Origin: Acidimicrobiia bacterium | GTDB taxonomy: Bacteria; Acidobacteriota; Terriglobia; Bryobacterales; Bryobacteraceae | Assembly: GCA_016871315.1 (NCBI GenBank) | Contig: VFZE01000030.1 | Coordinates: 1-64,000, forward strand | Length of the DNA stretch: 64,000 bases | Direction: 5' to 3' | Shown: in pieces, positions 54,201 to 61,919 of the stretch | How positions within the stretch are numbered: position 1 is the first letter of the stretch | Layout: each line of letters starts with the position of its first letter | Notes under the pieces: model-generated | Seen by the model: the letters and a program-made list of their open reading frames with translations, nothing else | The model's database searches: none | What the model was told of the DNA's origin: nothing | Program-made: the position numbers and the translations under genes

Positions 54201-54571
54201 GTCCGGTCGGAGGTGAACAGCACCGCCTTGCCATCGGGCCTCCAGCAGCGGACGAAATCGGGAGCCGGATGCCACGTTAGCCGCTTCGGCACCCCTCCTT
54301 CGGCGGGCATCACAAAAACGTCGGTGTTGCCGTCATACTCGCCGCTGAAGGCGATCATCGTTCCGTCCGGGGAAAAGACGGGCACCTCCTCCGCGCCGGC
54401 GCTCACGGTCAGCCGCTTCGCATCGCCGCCGGCGCGCGGCACGCTCCACAGGTCGCCGGCATGGGAGAAGACGATGTGCGTCCGGTTCATCGTCGGGTTT
54501 TGCAACAGCAGCGGCGCGTCGGCGGCCCAGGCCGCGGCGCACAGAAACAGTCCAAGCACGGTTCGAGTCAT
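51251..54571 (-). CDS. Tricorn-like protease with C-terminal S41 domain
   Basis: 1106 residues with a signal peptide (about 1-17). Residues about 20-650 hold two propellers with repeated FSPDGTM, WSPDGRTI and WSPDSKKIAYVD motifs. A Pro/Ala/Lys repeat (PKPEAPKPEAPKPEAPKP, about 540-565) joins them. A PDZ-like domain and an S41 peptidase follow, with the catalytic Ser in INESAGSGGDAMPWYF. Tricorn digests long peptides; export makes this a periplasmic version. It is transcribed alone. Confidence 0.9.
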   Translation of the reverse strand: MTRTVLGLFLCAAAWAADAPLLLQNPTMNRTHIVFSHAGDLWSVPRAGGDAKRLTVSAGAEEVPVFSPDGTMIAFSGEYDGNTDVFVMPAEGGVPKRLTWHPAPDFVRCWRPDGKAVLFTSDRTANSRFRELFTVDLEGRFPARIDLPTGYEAAFSPDGGQMAYVPLRRAFTAWKRYRGGGTTPVWLASLDTGKVTKVPRENSNDFNPLWVGDKVYFLSDRSGVVTLYSYDPRSKQVKQVVENRGLDLKSAGAGPDGIVYEQFGSLHIYDIKSGKTTPVKVRVAADLLETRPKFIEVGRRLRSAGISPTGARAVFEARGEILTVPAEKGDPRNLTESPSVMDRDPAWSPDGRTIAYFSDASGEYELHLRNQTGAGDVKKIKLADKPGFYFTPRWSPDSKKIAYVDSHLTIWYIDLEKQTPVRVDKDTYWTFAASGALTPSWSPDSNWLAYSRRLKNHMAAVFLHSVADGKSTQITDGMSDARHPVFDKDGKYLYFTASTDSGPALQADIQSSFRSVSRSIYLAVLAKDEVSPLAPESDEEKEEKKPDAPKPEAPKPEAPKPAAGPKPVVVKIDFENIGQRILALPMPPRRYGSLQVGKAGVLLAVELPSFSPAQQGPASNTVHRFDLKARKSDVVIGGVRGFVMSHNGEKMLYQQGDNWVITSPRPMATGSGPAPPAPPSAGPPSNPLRTASLEVKIDPKAAWNQMYREAWRIQRDFFYDPNYHGLNLEGAANRYQPFLEGIGSRRDLNYLFQEMLGELTVGHLSAGGGELPEVKRVPTGLLGADYKLENGRYRFVRVYNGENWNPQLKAPLTQPGVNVAAGEYLLAVNGRDLRDTDNVYSFFEGTSGKSVELRVSADPGGAGSREVTVVPVPSESGLRNLAWIEDNRRKVDQMTGGRVAYIYMPDTSFGGYTNFNRYFFAQVGKEAAIIDERYNGGGALATDIVEHLTRPLLSLVATRDGADEQQPQGAIFGPKVMIINESAGSGGDAMPWYFKRAGAGKLVGKRTWGGLVGRAAAPSLMDDGFVSAPSSHVWNPDGKYDIENIGMPPDIEVDMDPELVRQGKDPQLEKAVEVVMQELAKKPVQLPKRPVFPVHHPSKAGSSNGR

Positions 54572-54611
54572 GGGGGCTCCTTTGGTGTCTCTCTATAGAC
54601 GGAACTATAGC

Positions 54612-55655
54612 CTATTCGTTCCCGGAAATTAAGCGTCCCAGCGCCCAACGTGCATGCTCGGCCACCACCTCATCCCCGCCGGCGGCGAGCTTCTCCAGCG
54701 CCGGACGGAACCGCGCCAGGCGCGAGTTGCCCATCGCCACCGCCACATTCCTCAAGAACCCCCGGTATCTGGCCCGGCTCACCGGCGTGTCGCGGTACAT
54801 CGCGCGGAACTCCTGGTCGGTGAGGGCGGCAAGCCGCTCCAGCGGCGGGGCGAACTCGCGGGGCCGGTACTCAGCATCGCAGTCGGTGGGGGCGCGGCGG
54901 TTCCAGGGGCACACATCCTGGCAGATGTCGCAGCCGAACACATGCTGGCCGATCCCGGAGCGATTCTCCTCGGGAATCGAGCCCCGCAGTTCGATCGTGA
55001 AATAGGAAATGCACAGCCGCGAATCCAGCGTGTAGCGGCCGCCGGGTGTCGGGATGATCGCCTGGGTCGGGCAGGCGTCGATGCAGCGGGTGCAGGTTCC
55101 GCAACGGTCCGGCGGCGGGGTGTCGGGCTCCAACTCGAGCGACGTGAGCATCTCTCCCAGGAAGAACCACGAACCCTTTCCTTCATGGATGAGGCAGGTG
55201 TTCTTTCCTATCCAGCCGAGCCCGGCCATCCTGGCATAGGAGCGTTCCAGCAAAGGGGCGGTGTCGACACAGATACGGCAATTGGCTTTGTTTTGCAATT
55301 TCGCGGCAACCTGCGCAAGTCCTTGACGGATAAGCAGATGGTAATCATCCCCCCAGGCATAGCGGCTGATCCAGCCGCGCTCGGTACTGTCGAAATCTGT
55401 CGAATATGGCAACGGCCCATTGTATCGCTTGCCGACGCACACAATCGACCGCGCCGAGGGCAGAATCCGCCGCGGGTCCAGACGAATATCTGCCCTATGA
55501 TCAGTGAGATAGCGCATCTCACCGGCCCGCCCCCCGTCTATCCACTCCTTATAAATGGCCCAATCCAGCCCCGGCTCGACGCGCGCGATCCCTGCCAAAT
55601 CGAACCCGGCCTCACGGGCCAGATCCTTTACCCGTTGAGCCGTTGTAATCGCCAT
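54612..55655 (-). CDS. queG: Epoxyqueuosine reductase
   Basis: 347 residues. The cobalamin-binding N-terminal domain (GFDLAGIARVEPGLDWA) is followed by two 4Fe-4S clusters, CGTCTRCIDACPTQAI and CDICQDVCPWN, and a C-terminal HEAT-like repeat (LARFRPALEKLAAGGDEVV). It reduces epoxyqueuosine to queuosine in tRNA, the last step of queuosine synthesis. The length and motif order are as expected. Other queuosine genes are not in the window. Confidence 0.94.
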   Translation of the reverse strand: MAITTAQRVKDLAREAGFDLAGIARVEPGLDWAIYKEWIDGGRAGEMRYLTDHRADIRLDPRRILPSARSIVCVGKRYNGPLPYSTDFDSTERGWISRYAWGDDYHLLIRQGLAQVAAKLQNKANCRICVDTAPLLERSYARMAGLGWIGKNTCLIHEGKGSWFFLGEMLTSLELEPDTPPPDRCGTCTRCIDACPTQAIIPTPGGRYTLDSRLCISYFTIELRGSIPEENRSGIGQHVFGCDICQDVCPWNRRAPTDCDAEYRPREFAPPLERLAALTDQEFRAMYRDTPVSRARYRGFLRNVAVAMGNSRLARFRPALEKLAAGGDEVVAEHARWALGRLISGNE

Positions 55656-55799
55656 ACGATGCCCAAACCAGCAGTTTAATTCATTTGCATAGGCTTAGCC
55701 CGCTTGGTTGACTAAAATGAACAACTTGAGAGCTGTGTATCCGCGCGTTGGACGCCCCCCAGGGCAGCCGGATAACAAAAACCAGGAGTCATTGAGACA

Positions 55800-57896
55800 A
55801 TGCACAAGCCAATCAAGTACGTGGAGAAGGTGCTTACGTACGGCGCCCGCGGCGCCTGGGTCGTCTTCGACAGTCTGAACCAAATCCGCCAGAACCCTGG
55901 CTTCACGCCGAGATGGTCCGACAAGCCCTTGCTGAAATCCTGGGAAAAGACCAAACCCCCACTGGGCTGGCCCCGCACCACCGATTCGCTTTGCCCCAAG
56001 TGCGTCCAGGAAGCCCGCAAACAAATCCTCGACGGAGAAAAGGACTACCTGGTTCTGCTCGATGAGAAGGTCGGCGAAATCAAGGCCCAGATCATCGAGC
56101 GCGACGGCAAGATCCTGATGGTCAAGGACTGCCCCAAGCACGGCCACTTTGAAGACGTCATGGCCATTGACCCGGCCTTCTTCAAGCACCTCGAAGAAGT
56201 CTTCCCCGGCCGCGACATCCGCGCCCACAACGACGAAAAGCTACACAACCACGGCAGCTCCACCATTACTCACGGCCGCGGCTCCGTGCTCACCATCGAC
56301 CTCACCAACCGCTGCAACATGATGTGCGACCCCTGCTTCATGGATGCCAACCAGGTGGGCTTTGTGCATGAGCTGAGCTGGGAAGACATCAAGACGCTGC
56401 TCGACAACGCCATCTCGATCAAGCCGAAGCGCAAGATGAGCGTCCAGTTCTCCGGCGGCGAGCCGACGCTTTCCCCCTACTTCCTCGACGCCGTGCGCTA
56501 CGCGCGCAAGGTCGGCTACGACAGCGTGCAGGCAGCGACCAACGGCATCGAGTTCGCCAAGAGCCCCGAGTTCTGCCGCCAGGCCGCCGAGGCCGGTCTC
56601 CGCTATGCCTATCTCCAGTTCGACGGCATCGGCAATGAAGCCAACTCGCACCGCGCCGTCGGCAACCTGTTCGACGTGAAGATGCGCGCTATTGAGAATT
56701 TGCACTCGAACGGCATCGATATCGTTCCGGTTATCACCATCGTCAACGGCATCAACAACGAGCAGGTTGGCCACGTCATTCAGTTCGCGCTCGACAACCC
56801 CAAGCGCATCCCGTTCCTCAGCTTCCAACCTGTCAGCTTCACCGGCCGTGACGAAGACGTCACGCCGGAGCGCCGCGCCGCCCAGCGCTACACGCTGAGC
56901 CACCTGGCGCACGACGTCAAGAACCAGGTCGGCCTCGGTGAGCCGACGCGCGACTGGTTTCCGATTTCGTTCATCTCTACCTTCTCTGACTGGGCCGACC
57001 TGGTGCATGGTCCTCAGGAGTCGTGGGGCCACCTGAGCTGCGGCTGCCACCCCAATTGCGGCGTCGGCATGGCCGTCATGGTGGACAAGGAAACCAAGGA
57101 AGCCGTTCCCGTCACCGCCTTCCTGAACGGCGACCGTCTGGCCAAGGACATCGCCCGCGTCAACGACGCCGCCCGCGGCAGGTTCCTGTCGGTAATGGGC
57201 ATGGCACTGGCGCTGATGCGCAACTATGATCCGTTCCAGTCGCCCACGCATTTCAAGCTGGTCGACCTGATGAAGAAGTTCGACAAGACCTTCGGCGCCA
57301 CCGGCAAGAGCTACGGCAGGGTGAGCGGCGAGACGCGCCTCCAGGACATCGAAGTCCGGCGCTCCGACCGGTGGAACTTCCTGTTCATCGCCGGCATGTG
57401 GTTCCAGGACCTGTTCAACTACGATTTCCGACGCACCGAGCAGTGCATCATCCCCTACGCCACGCAGGAAGGCGAAATCAGCTTCTGCGCCTACAACACC
57501 GGCATCGGCTGGCGCAACATCATCGAGAAAATGCACATGACGGCCACGCTCACCAAGTGGTATGACGAGCACGGCCGCCATGAGATCTTCGCCGGCGGCA
57601 AGGACGTCAACCTGCGCTCGAAAGACCACTCGATGAAGCTGAACGCCGAGCACGTGGCGCACCGCCGCCAGACGGATCTGGACGAACTCGGCATCGCCAA
57701 GAACGCCCGCGAGGAGAAGATCCGCCAACGCGATCTGAAGCTGAAGCTCCAGCAGGACGCCGAGAACAAGCGGATGGCCAAGCTGTACCGCGAAGTGGTG
57801 CTGAAGGAGCAGAAGCAGGAAGGCTTCGTATCGCTCGATAGCCTCACCCCGGCCAAGCCCGCCGCCGCCGAAGAAGTCGGCAGCTTCGGCGATTAG
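55800..57896 (+). CDS. Radical SAM protein of the Tes (tetraether lipid synthase)-like family
   Basis: 698 residues. The N-terminus has the family's extra cluster region: SLCPKCV near residue 64 and VKDCPKHGHFEDV. The radical SAM core holds CNMMCDPCF (Cys172, Cys176, Cys179), a GGEPTLSP strand and, in the C-terminal part, CGCHPNCGVG. MJ0619-type proteins with this architecture include Tes, which joins lipid tails into membrane-spanning lipids, and a pterin methyltransferase. In Acidobacteriota a role in iso-diabolic acid or branched GDGT lipids is suspected. A charged coiled coil (about 600-670) and an Ala/Pro tail end the protein. Confidence 0.78.
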   Translation: MHKPIKYVEKVLTYGARGAWVVFDSLNQIRQNPGFTPRWSDKPLLKSWEKTKPPLGWPRTTDSLCPKCVQEARKQILDGEKDYLVLLDEKVGEIKAQIIERDGKILMVKDCPKHGHFEDVMAIDPAFFKHLEEVFPGRDIRAHNDEKLHNHGSSTITHGRGSVLTIDLTNRCNMMCDPCFMDANQVGFVHELSWEDIKTLLDNAISIKPKRKMSVQFSGGEPTLSPYFLDAVRYARKVGYDSVQAATNGIEFAKSPEFCRQAAEAGLRYAYLQFDGIGNEANSHRAVGNLFDVKMRAIENLHSNGIDIVPVITIVNGINNEQVGHVIQFALDNPKRIPFLSFQPVSFTGRDEDVTPERRAAQRYTLSHLAHDVKNQVGLGEPTRDWFPISFISTFSDWADLVHGPQESWGHLSCGCHPNCGVGMAVMVDKETKEAVPVTAFLNGDRLAKDIARVNDAARGRFLSVMGMALALMRNYDPFQSPTHFKLVDLMKKFDKTFGATGKSYGRVSGETRLQDIEVRRSDRWNFLFIAGMWFQDLFNYDFRRTEQCIIPYATQEGEISFCAYNTGIGWRNIIEKMHMTATLTKWYDEHGRHEIFAGGKDVNLRSKDHSMKLNAEHVAHRRQTDLDELGIAKNAREEKIRQRDLKLKLQQDAENKRMAKLYREVVLKEQKQEGFVSLDSLTPAKPAAAEEVGSFGD

Positions 57897-57917
57897 CTCC
57901 CAAGTAACGATCAACTC

Positions 57918-57946
57918 AAGGCCGCTGGACACGCTCCAGCGGCCTT
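57918..57946 (+). terminator. Rho-independent-type terminator after the Tes-like gene
   Basis: A perfect 12-bp stem AAGGCCGCTGGA / TCCAGCGGCCTT with a 5-nt loop starts 21 bp after the stop. The following sequence is T/G-mixed, not a pure T-run. Confidence 0.75.
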
Positions 57947-58156
57947 CGTGTTGTGTGCCGAGCATGATCGACAGTTGGAAGGGGAAAGTCCTTTTCACAA
58001 CCTGATGGAGGTGAAGTGATAGCGAAGCGCAAGGGCAGGACCGTGAGGAACTGTCTGAAACAAGCGTGGAGCAAAAGCGCGAGCCGATGAACAAGAACCG
58101 GATAAGAGGCATACGGTGCTGGACGAGCGGGCAATTGATCGCGAAGTCCATATCCA

Positions 58157-58437
58157 TCAAGTGGTCGCGCCGATGCCGAGCGCCAGCGTTAACACGGCTA
58201 CCCCGGCAAACACCGGAGCATTGCAAAGCACCCTGCACCCGTAACGGACATCCCGGAGAATCGTTTCCATTCTCGCCCCCATACGAACCTCCCTTACCTT
58301 TTCCTTCACCTGCTCCGGACCGCCGAACTCCATCCGCGCCGCCCGCCACGCTTGCCCCGGGGAAAGCCCGCGCTCCATGTGACGATCGGCAAGAACGCCA
58401 AGCCAGCCGTCTGCTTCCTTGCTCAGCTCCTCTTCGG
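58157..58437 (-). pseudogene. 5' fragment of an ADOP-type ABC transporter permease
   Basis: Reading from the PadR stop: ELSKEADGWLGVLADRHMERG, shown here in pieces, ARMEFGGPEQVKEKVREVR, then LRDVRYGCRVLCNAPVFAG and LTLALGIGATT followed by a stop. This is the start of an Acidobacteria duplicated orphan permease, whose family normally continues through the first FtsX-like helix into a protein of about 800 residues. The gene is cut just after that first helix. It overlaps the PadR gene by 15 bp. Confidence 0.65.
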
Positions 58438-58761
58438 AGGGTCAAGCACTTGACTCATTGCCGTGGCCACCCTCTCCCAGTCGCGCCTCTCCTTCGCCAG
58501 TTGCCTTCGGCCGCTTGGAGTCAGCGAGTAGGACTTCACTCGCCGTCCGCTTTCCAGTTCCTCCCAACGCCCCTCGATCCAACCCTTCTCGGCCAGACGA
58601 TGGAGCGCCGGAAACAGCGACCCCGGCCCGACCGCGAAAACGCCCCGCGTGACCTGCTCAATCCGGTCCGCGATCCCTACACCGTGTAGCGGCTGCAAGT
58701 CCAGCGTCCGGAGAATCAGCAGGTCGAGTGTACCCGGCAGAAGATCGACGCTTTTTGGCAT
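58423..58761 (-). CDS. PadR-family transcriptional regulator
   Basis: 112 residues with the PadR winged helix: LPGTLDLLILRTLDLQPLHG, FAVGPGSLFPALHRLAEKGW and a C-terminal dimer helix. Such regulators are paired with ADOP permeases in Acidobacteriota, and the permease remnant follows directly. It probably represses itself through the TATCGA sites just upstream. With the permease broken, it is an orphan. Confidence 0.88.
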   Translation of the reverse strand: MPKSVDLLPGTLDLLILRTLDLQPLHGVGIADRIEQVTRGVFAVGPGSLFPALHRLAEKGWIEGRWEELESGRRVKSYSLTPSGRRQLAKERRDWERVATAMSQVLDPPKRS

Positions 58762-58770
58762 CGGGAACAG

Positions 58771-58796
58771 TATATCGACAGTCGATATCGATAGTC
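58771..58796. promoter_or_regulatory. Palindromic TATCGA cluster, candidate PadR operator
   Basis: TATCGA-CAG-TCGATA (58773-58787) overlaps a perfect TATCGATA (58786-58793), 10 to 35 bp upstream of the PadR start and in the gap shared with the divergent ABC transporter genes. It is a typical spot for autorepression. Confidence 0.5.
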
Positions 58797-58869
58797 AATA
58801 CTCATTCTCCACCGCTTCAAACCCTCCCCTGTGCTACAATCTCCCCACACCATTACTTGGAGGCGCGAA

Positions 58870-60266
58870 CTGGCTACGCTCAAACGCTGTGCTCTCGGCA
58901 TTGTGCTGATTCTGCTGGCTTCGAGCGTCCTGCTCTTCTCCGACTGGAACCAGCGGTCCACGCGCGGCTCCATGCGCCGCATCGCCATCCTCCAGCACGT
59001 CTCCCAGCCCCTTCTCGATGAAGGCGTCGCCGGCATTCTCGACGGACTCGCGGCCGCCGGTTTCAAGGACGGGGAAAACGTCGTCATCGATCGCTACAAC
59101 GCCGAAAACGACATCGCCACCGCCAACGCCATTGCCAAACAGATCGCCTCCAGCGTTTACGACCTAGTCGTCACCAGCAGCACGTTTCTCTTCAGTCAAT
59201 GGCCAACGCCAACCAGGCCGGCGCTGTCAAGCACGTCTTCGGCATCGTCGCCGACCCGCCCGGCGCGGGGGTCGGCATCAGCCGGTCCAACCCGCTAGAA
59301 CATCCCAAACACCTGGTCGGCATCGGCACCTTTCTTCCCGTCAAGCCCGCCTTTGAACTCGCCAGAACCCTCAACCCCGCGCTGCGCACGGTTGGCGTTG
59401 TCTGGAATCCCGGCGAATCCAATTCCGAAGCCTTCACCAAACAGGCGCGCCAGGTCTGCGGCGAACTCGGCCTCAACCTCCTCGAAGCCACCATCGAAAA
59501 CTCCTCCGCCGTTTCCGAGGCCGCAACCTCCCTGGTGGCTCGCGGAGCCGATGCGCTCTGGGTCGGCGGCGACGTCACCGTCATGGTCGCCATCGATACC
59601 GTCGTCGCCGCGGCCCGCAAAGGCGGCATCCCCGTCTTCTCCATCGTTCCGCCGATGGTCGACCGCGGCGCGATCTTCGACTACGGAGCCAACTTCTACG
59701 AAGTCGGCAAGGACACCCGCTTTGACGCATCCGGCCACGAGAGTCCACTCCCGCTCCGCAGGCTTTCCGAAGCGGCCCTTGACATCGCCGCCGCCGGCGA
59801 GATAGTCCTCATCATCGTGGCGGAGACCGCGGGACTCGTGGGCGCTGCCCTCCGGAAATCCCCCGCCGCGGACTCCCCAATTCAAGCGGCCGCGCGATTC
59901 TCCCACCCGGAAATACGCAACTGGATCTCCTTCACCGGTGAGCCCGCCTTCGCCGGTTCACTCGCCGTCGTCGCCGGCGTCGTGGTGCGCACCGCCGGTT
60001 CCAGGCTTGCGCCCATGCTGCGCCCGATGTCCAAAAACGGCGGTCTCGACGGACACTTCCACGCCGCTGCCTGCCGCTACAGGCCCATCCGCAAAGGGGC
60101 ACTCGACTTGCAGGCAACCATGAAATCCCTCATGGAACCGCAAAGCCTCCAGGGAGTGCTTCATCTGCTGCACGACACGCGCCAGGCCGGAGGCTCCGGC
60201 GAAAGTGAATTCATCCGCGGCGCCTGCTGGATCGCACCCATTCGCAACCAGGAGGTAACGCTTTGA
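58870..60266 (+). pseudogene. ABC transporter substrate-binding protein, frameshifted and with a foreign C-terminus
   Basis: The N-terminal part is a COG2984/TrpX-like binding protein (MRRIAILQHVSQPLLDEG, later FGIVADPPGAGVGISRSNP and LWVGGDVTVMVAIDTVVAAA). One base is missing near 59184: adding it gives VSLQSMANANQAG in frame. After NFYEVGKDT (about 59725) the sequence leaves the family and continues for about 170 codons as an unrecognised domain (AGEIVLIIVAETAGLVG, FTGEPAFAGSLAVVAGVVV, GESEFIRGACW). GGAGG at 58859-58863 points to a CTG start at 58870. Its stop overlaps the permease start. Confidence 0.65.
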
Positions 60267-61111
60267 CTCTTCTGCTCGGCGCCTTCACCATCGGCCTCAT
60301 TCTCTCTCTCCTCGCCATGGGCATCTTCGTCAGCTTTCGCGTCTGCAACTTTCAGGACCTCACCGCCGACGGCTCCATCACGCTCGGCGCCGCCGTCGCC
60401 GCCACCCTGCTTGTTCACAACGTCGACGCGGTTGTGGCGACAATGGCCGCCGTCGCCGCCGGCATGCTCGCCGGCCTCGTCACCGGAGCGCTCCACACGC
60501 GTTTCAAGATCAGCCGCCTGCTTTCCGGCATCCTCGTCATGACCGCGCTCTATTCGGTCAACCTGCACGTCATGGGCAAGAGCAACGTGCCCCTGCTCGG
60601 CAGCGCCACCCTGCTCACGCGGATGGAACAATCCGCCGCCGCCGCGCTTGGCCCCGAACCGCGAAATCTGCTTGGCTGGGAAGTCAGCCTGCGCGACCTG
60701 GCGGCTCTCATTGCCGTCACCTTCACCATCATCACGGTCGCCTTCCTCCTCTACTGGTTCTTCCGCACCAACCTCGGAACCGCCATGCGCGCCACCGGCG
60801 ACAACGACCAGATGGTACGCGCCCTCGGCGTCTCCGACGGAACGATGCTCACGCTCGGGCTCGGCGTTTCCAACGGCCTTATCGCCTTGTCCGGCGCACT
60901 GCTCGCCCAGTATCAGGGATTCGCCGACGTGCAAATGGGAATCGGTATGGTCGTGCTCGGTCTGGCCAGCGTCATCATCGGCGAAACTCTTGTCGGTGAC
61001 CGCAAGCTTGGCCTCATCATCACCGCCTTCTTCGTCTTCCTCGCTCTCATCATGCCGCGCTTCCTCGCTAAGCTTGCCAGCCGGAAGAAAGCCGAGCCCG
61101 CCCATGCTTGA
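60263..61111 (+). CDS. ABC transporter permease (TrpY-like, BPD_transp_2)
   Basis: 282 residues from a TTG, eight or nine membrane helices; CNFQDLTADGSITLGAAVAA near the start and GTAMRATGDNDQMVRALGVS with LGLASVIIGETLVGD later are typical of the branched-chain/ribose-type permease family linked to COG2984 binding proteins. It overlaps both neighbouring genes (4 and 8 bp). It is intact, unlike its partners. Confidence 0.85.
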   Translation: MTLLLGAFTIGLILSLLAMGIFVSFRVCNFQDLTADGSITLGAAVAATLLVHNVDAVVATMAAVAAGMLAGLVTGALHTRFKISRLLSGILVMTALYSVNLHVMGKSNVPLLGSATLLTRMEQSAAAALGPEPRNLLGWEVSLRDLAALIAVTFTIITVAFLLYWFFRTNLGTAMRATGDNDQMVRALGVSDGTMLTLGLGVSNGLIALSGALLAQYQGFADVQMGIGMVVLGLASVIIGETLVGDRKLGLIITAFFVFLALIMPRFLAKLASRKKAEPAHA

Positions 61112-61918
61112 GCTCCAAGGCGTCCGCAAAACCTTCCACCCGGGCACCGCCAACGAAATCCGCTCCCTGCAAGGCGTCGACCTCTCCGTCGAGGACGGCT
61201 CCATGGTCATGGTCATCGGCACCAACGGCTCCGGCAAGTCCACACTACTCAACGCCATCGCCGGCACCTTCGAAATCGACAACGGCAGCATCCGCATCGA
61301 CAGCCAAGTCGTTACTGGCTGGCCGGAATACCGCCGCGCCCGCTACATCGGACGCGTTTTTCAGAATCCCTTCTCCGGCACTGCGCGCCCAACCTCACCA
61401 TCGCTGAGAATCTCGCCCTCGCCGCCAAACGCGGCCTGCCGCGTGGCCCTGGATGGGCGCTGTCCCGCCAGTTGCGCGAGGAAATGCGCCAGGCCGTCGC
61501 CCGCCTCAATATGGGCCTGGAGGACCGCCTCGACAATTTGATCGGAAGCCTATCCGGCGGACAGCGTCAGGCGCTGACCCTGCTCATGGCTACCTGGCTC
61601 AAGCCTTCTCTCCTTCTTCTGGATGAGCACACCGCCGCGCTCGACCCCAAAAGCGCCGATCAGGTCATCTCTCTCACCGAACAAGTGGTCACCCGCGGCA
61701 AGCTCACCACGCTCATGGTCACGCACTCCATGCATCAAGCCACCAGCCTCGGCGACCGTCTCATCATGATGCACCGCGGCAGGGTGATCCACGATTTCCG
61801 CGGCGCCCCAAAACGCCGGCTGCGCATCGCCGACCTCATGTCGCACTTTGAAGAGGTCCGCCGCGCCGATCAACTCGACGAGAGCGCCGCCGAGATGATC
61901 CGCGCCTCTTACGTCTGA
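61104..61918 (+). pseudogene. ABC transporter ATPase with a 2-base insertion
   Basis: Walker A GTNGSGKST and the Q-loop region (GRVFQNPFSG) are in the first frame; the signature LSGGQRQALTLLMAT, Walker B LLLLDEHTAALD and His switch MVTHSMHQ are in the second. The shift comes from GCGCGC at 61383-61388, where removal of two bases restores GTAPNLTIAEN and an unbroken 270-residue protein. It energises the same transporter. Either a real mutation or a sequence error. Confidence 0.75.
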
Positions 61919-61919
61919 T

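Noticed and set aside
56241-58445. A 734-codon open frame on the minus strand
   Set aside because: It lies antisense to the radical SAM gene and the terminator, has no domain content, and reflects high GC at third codon positions.
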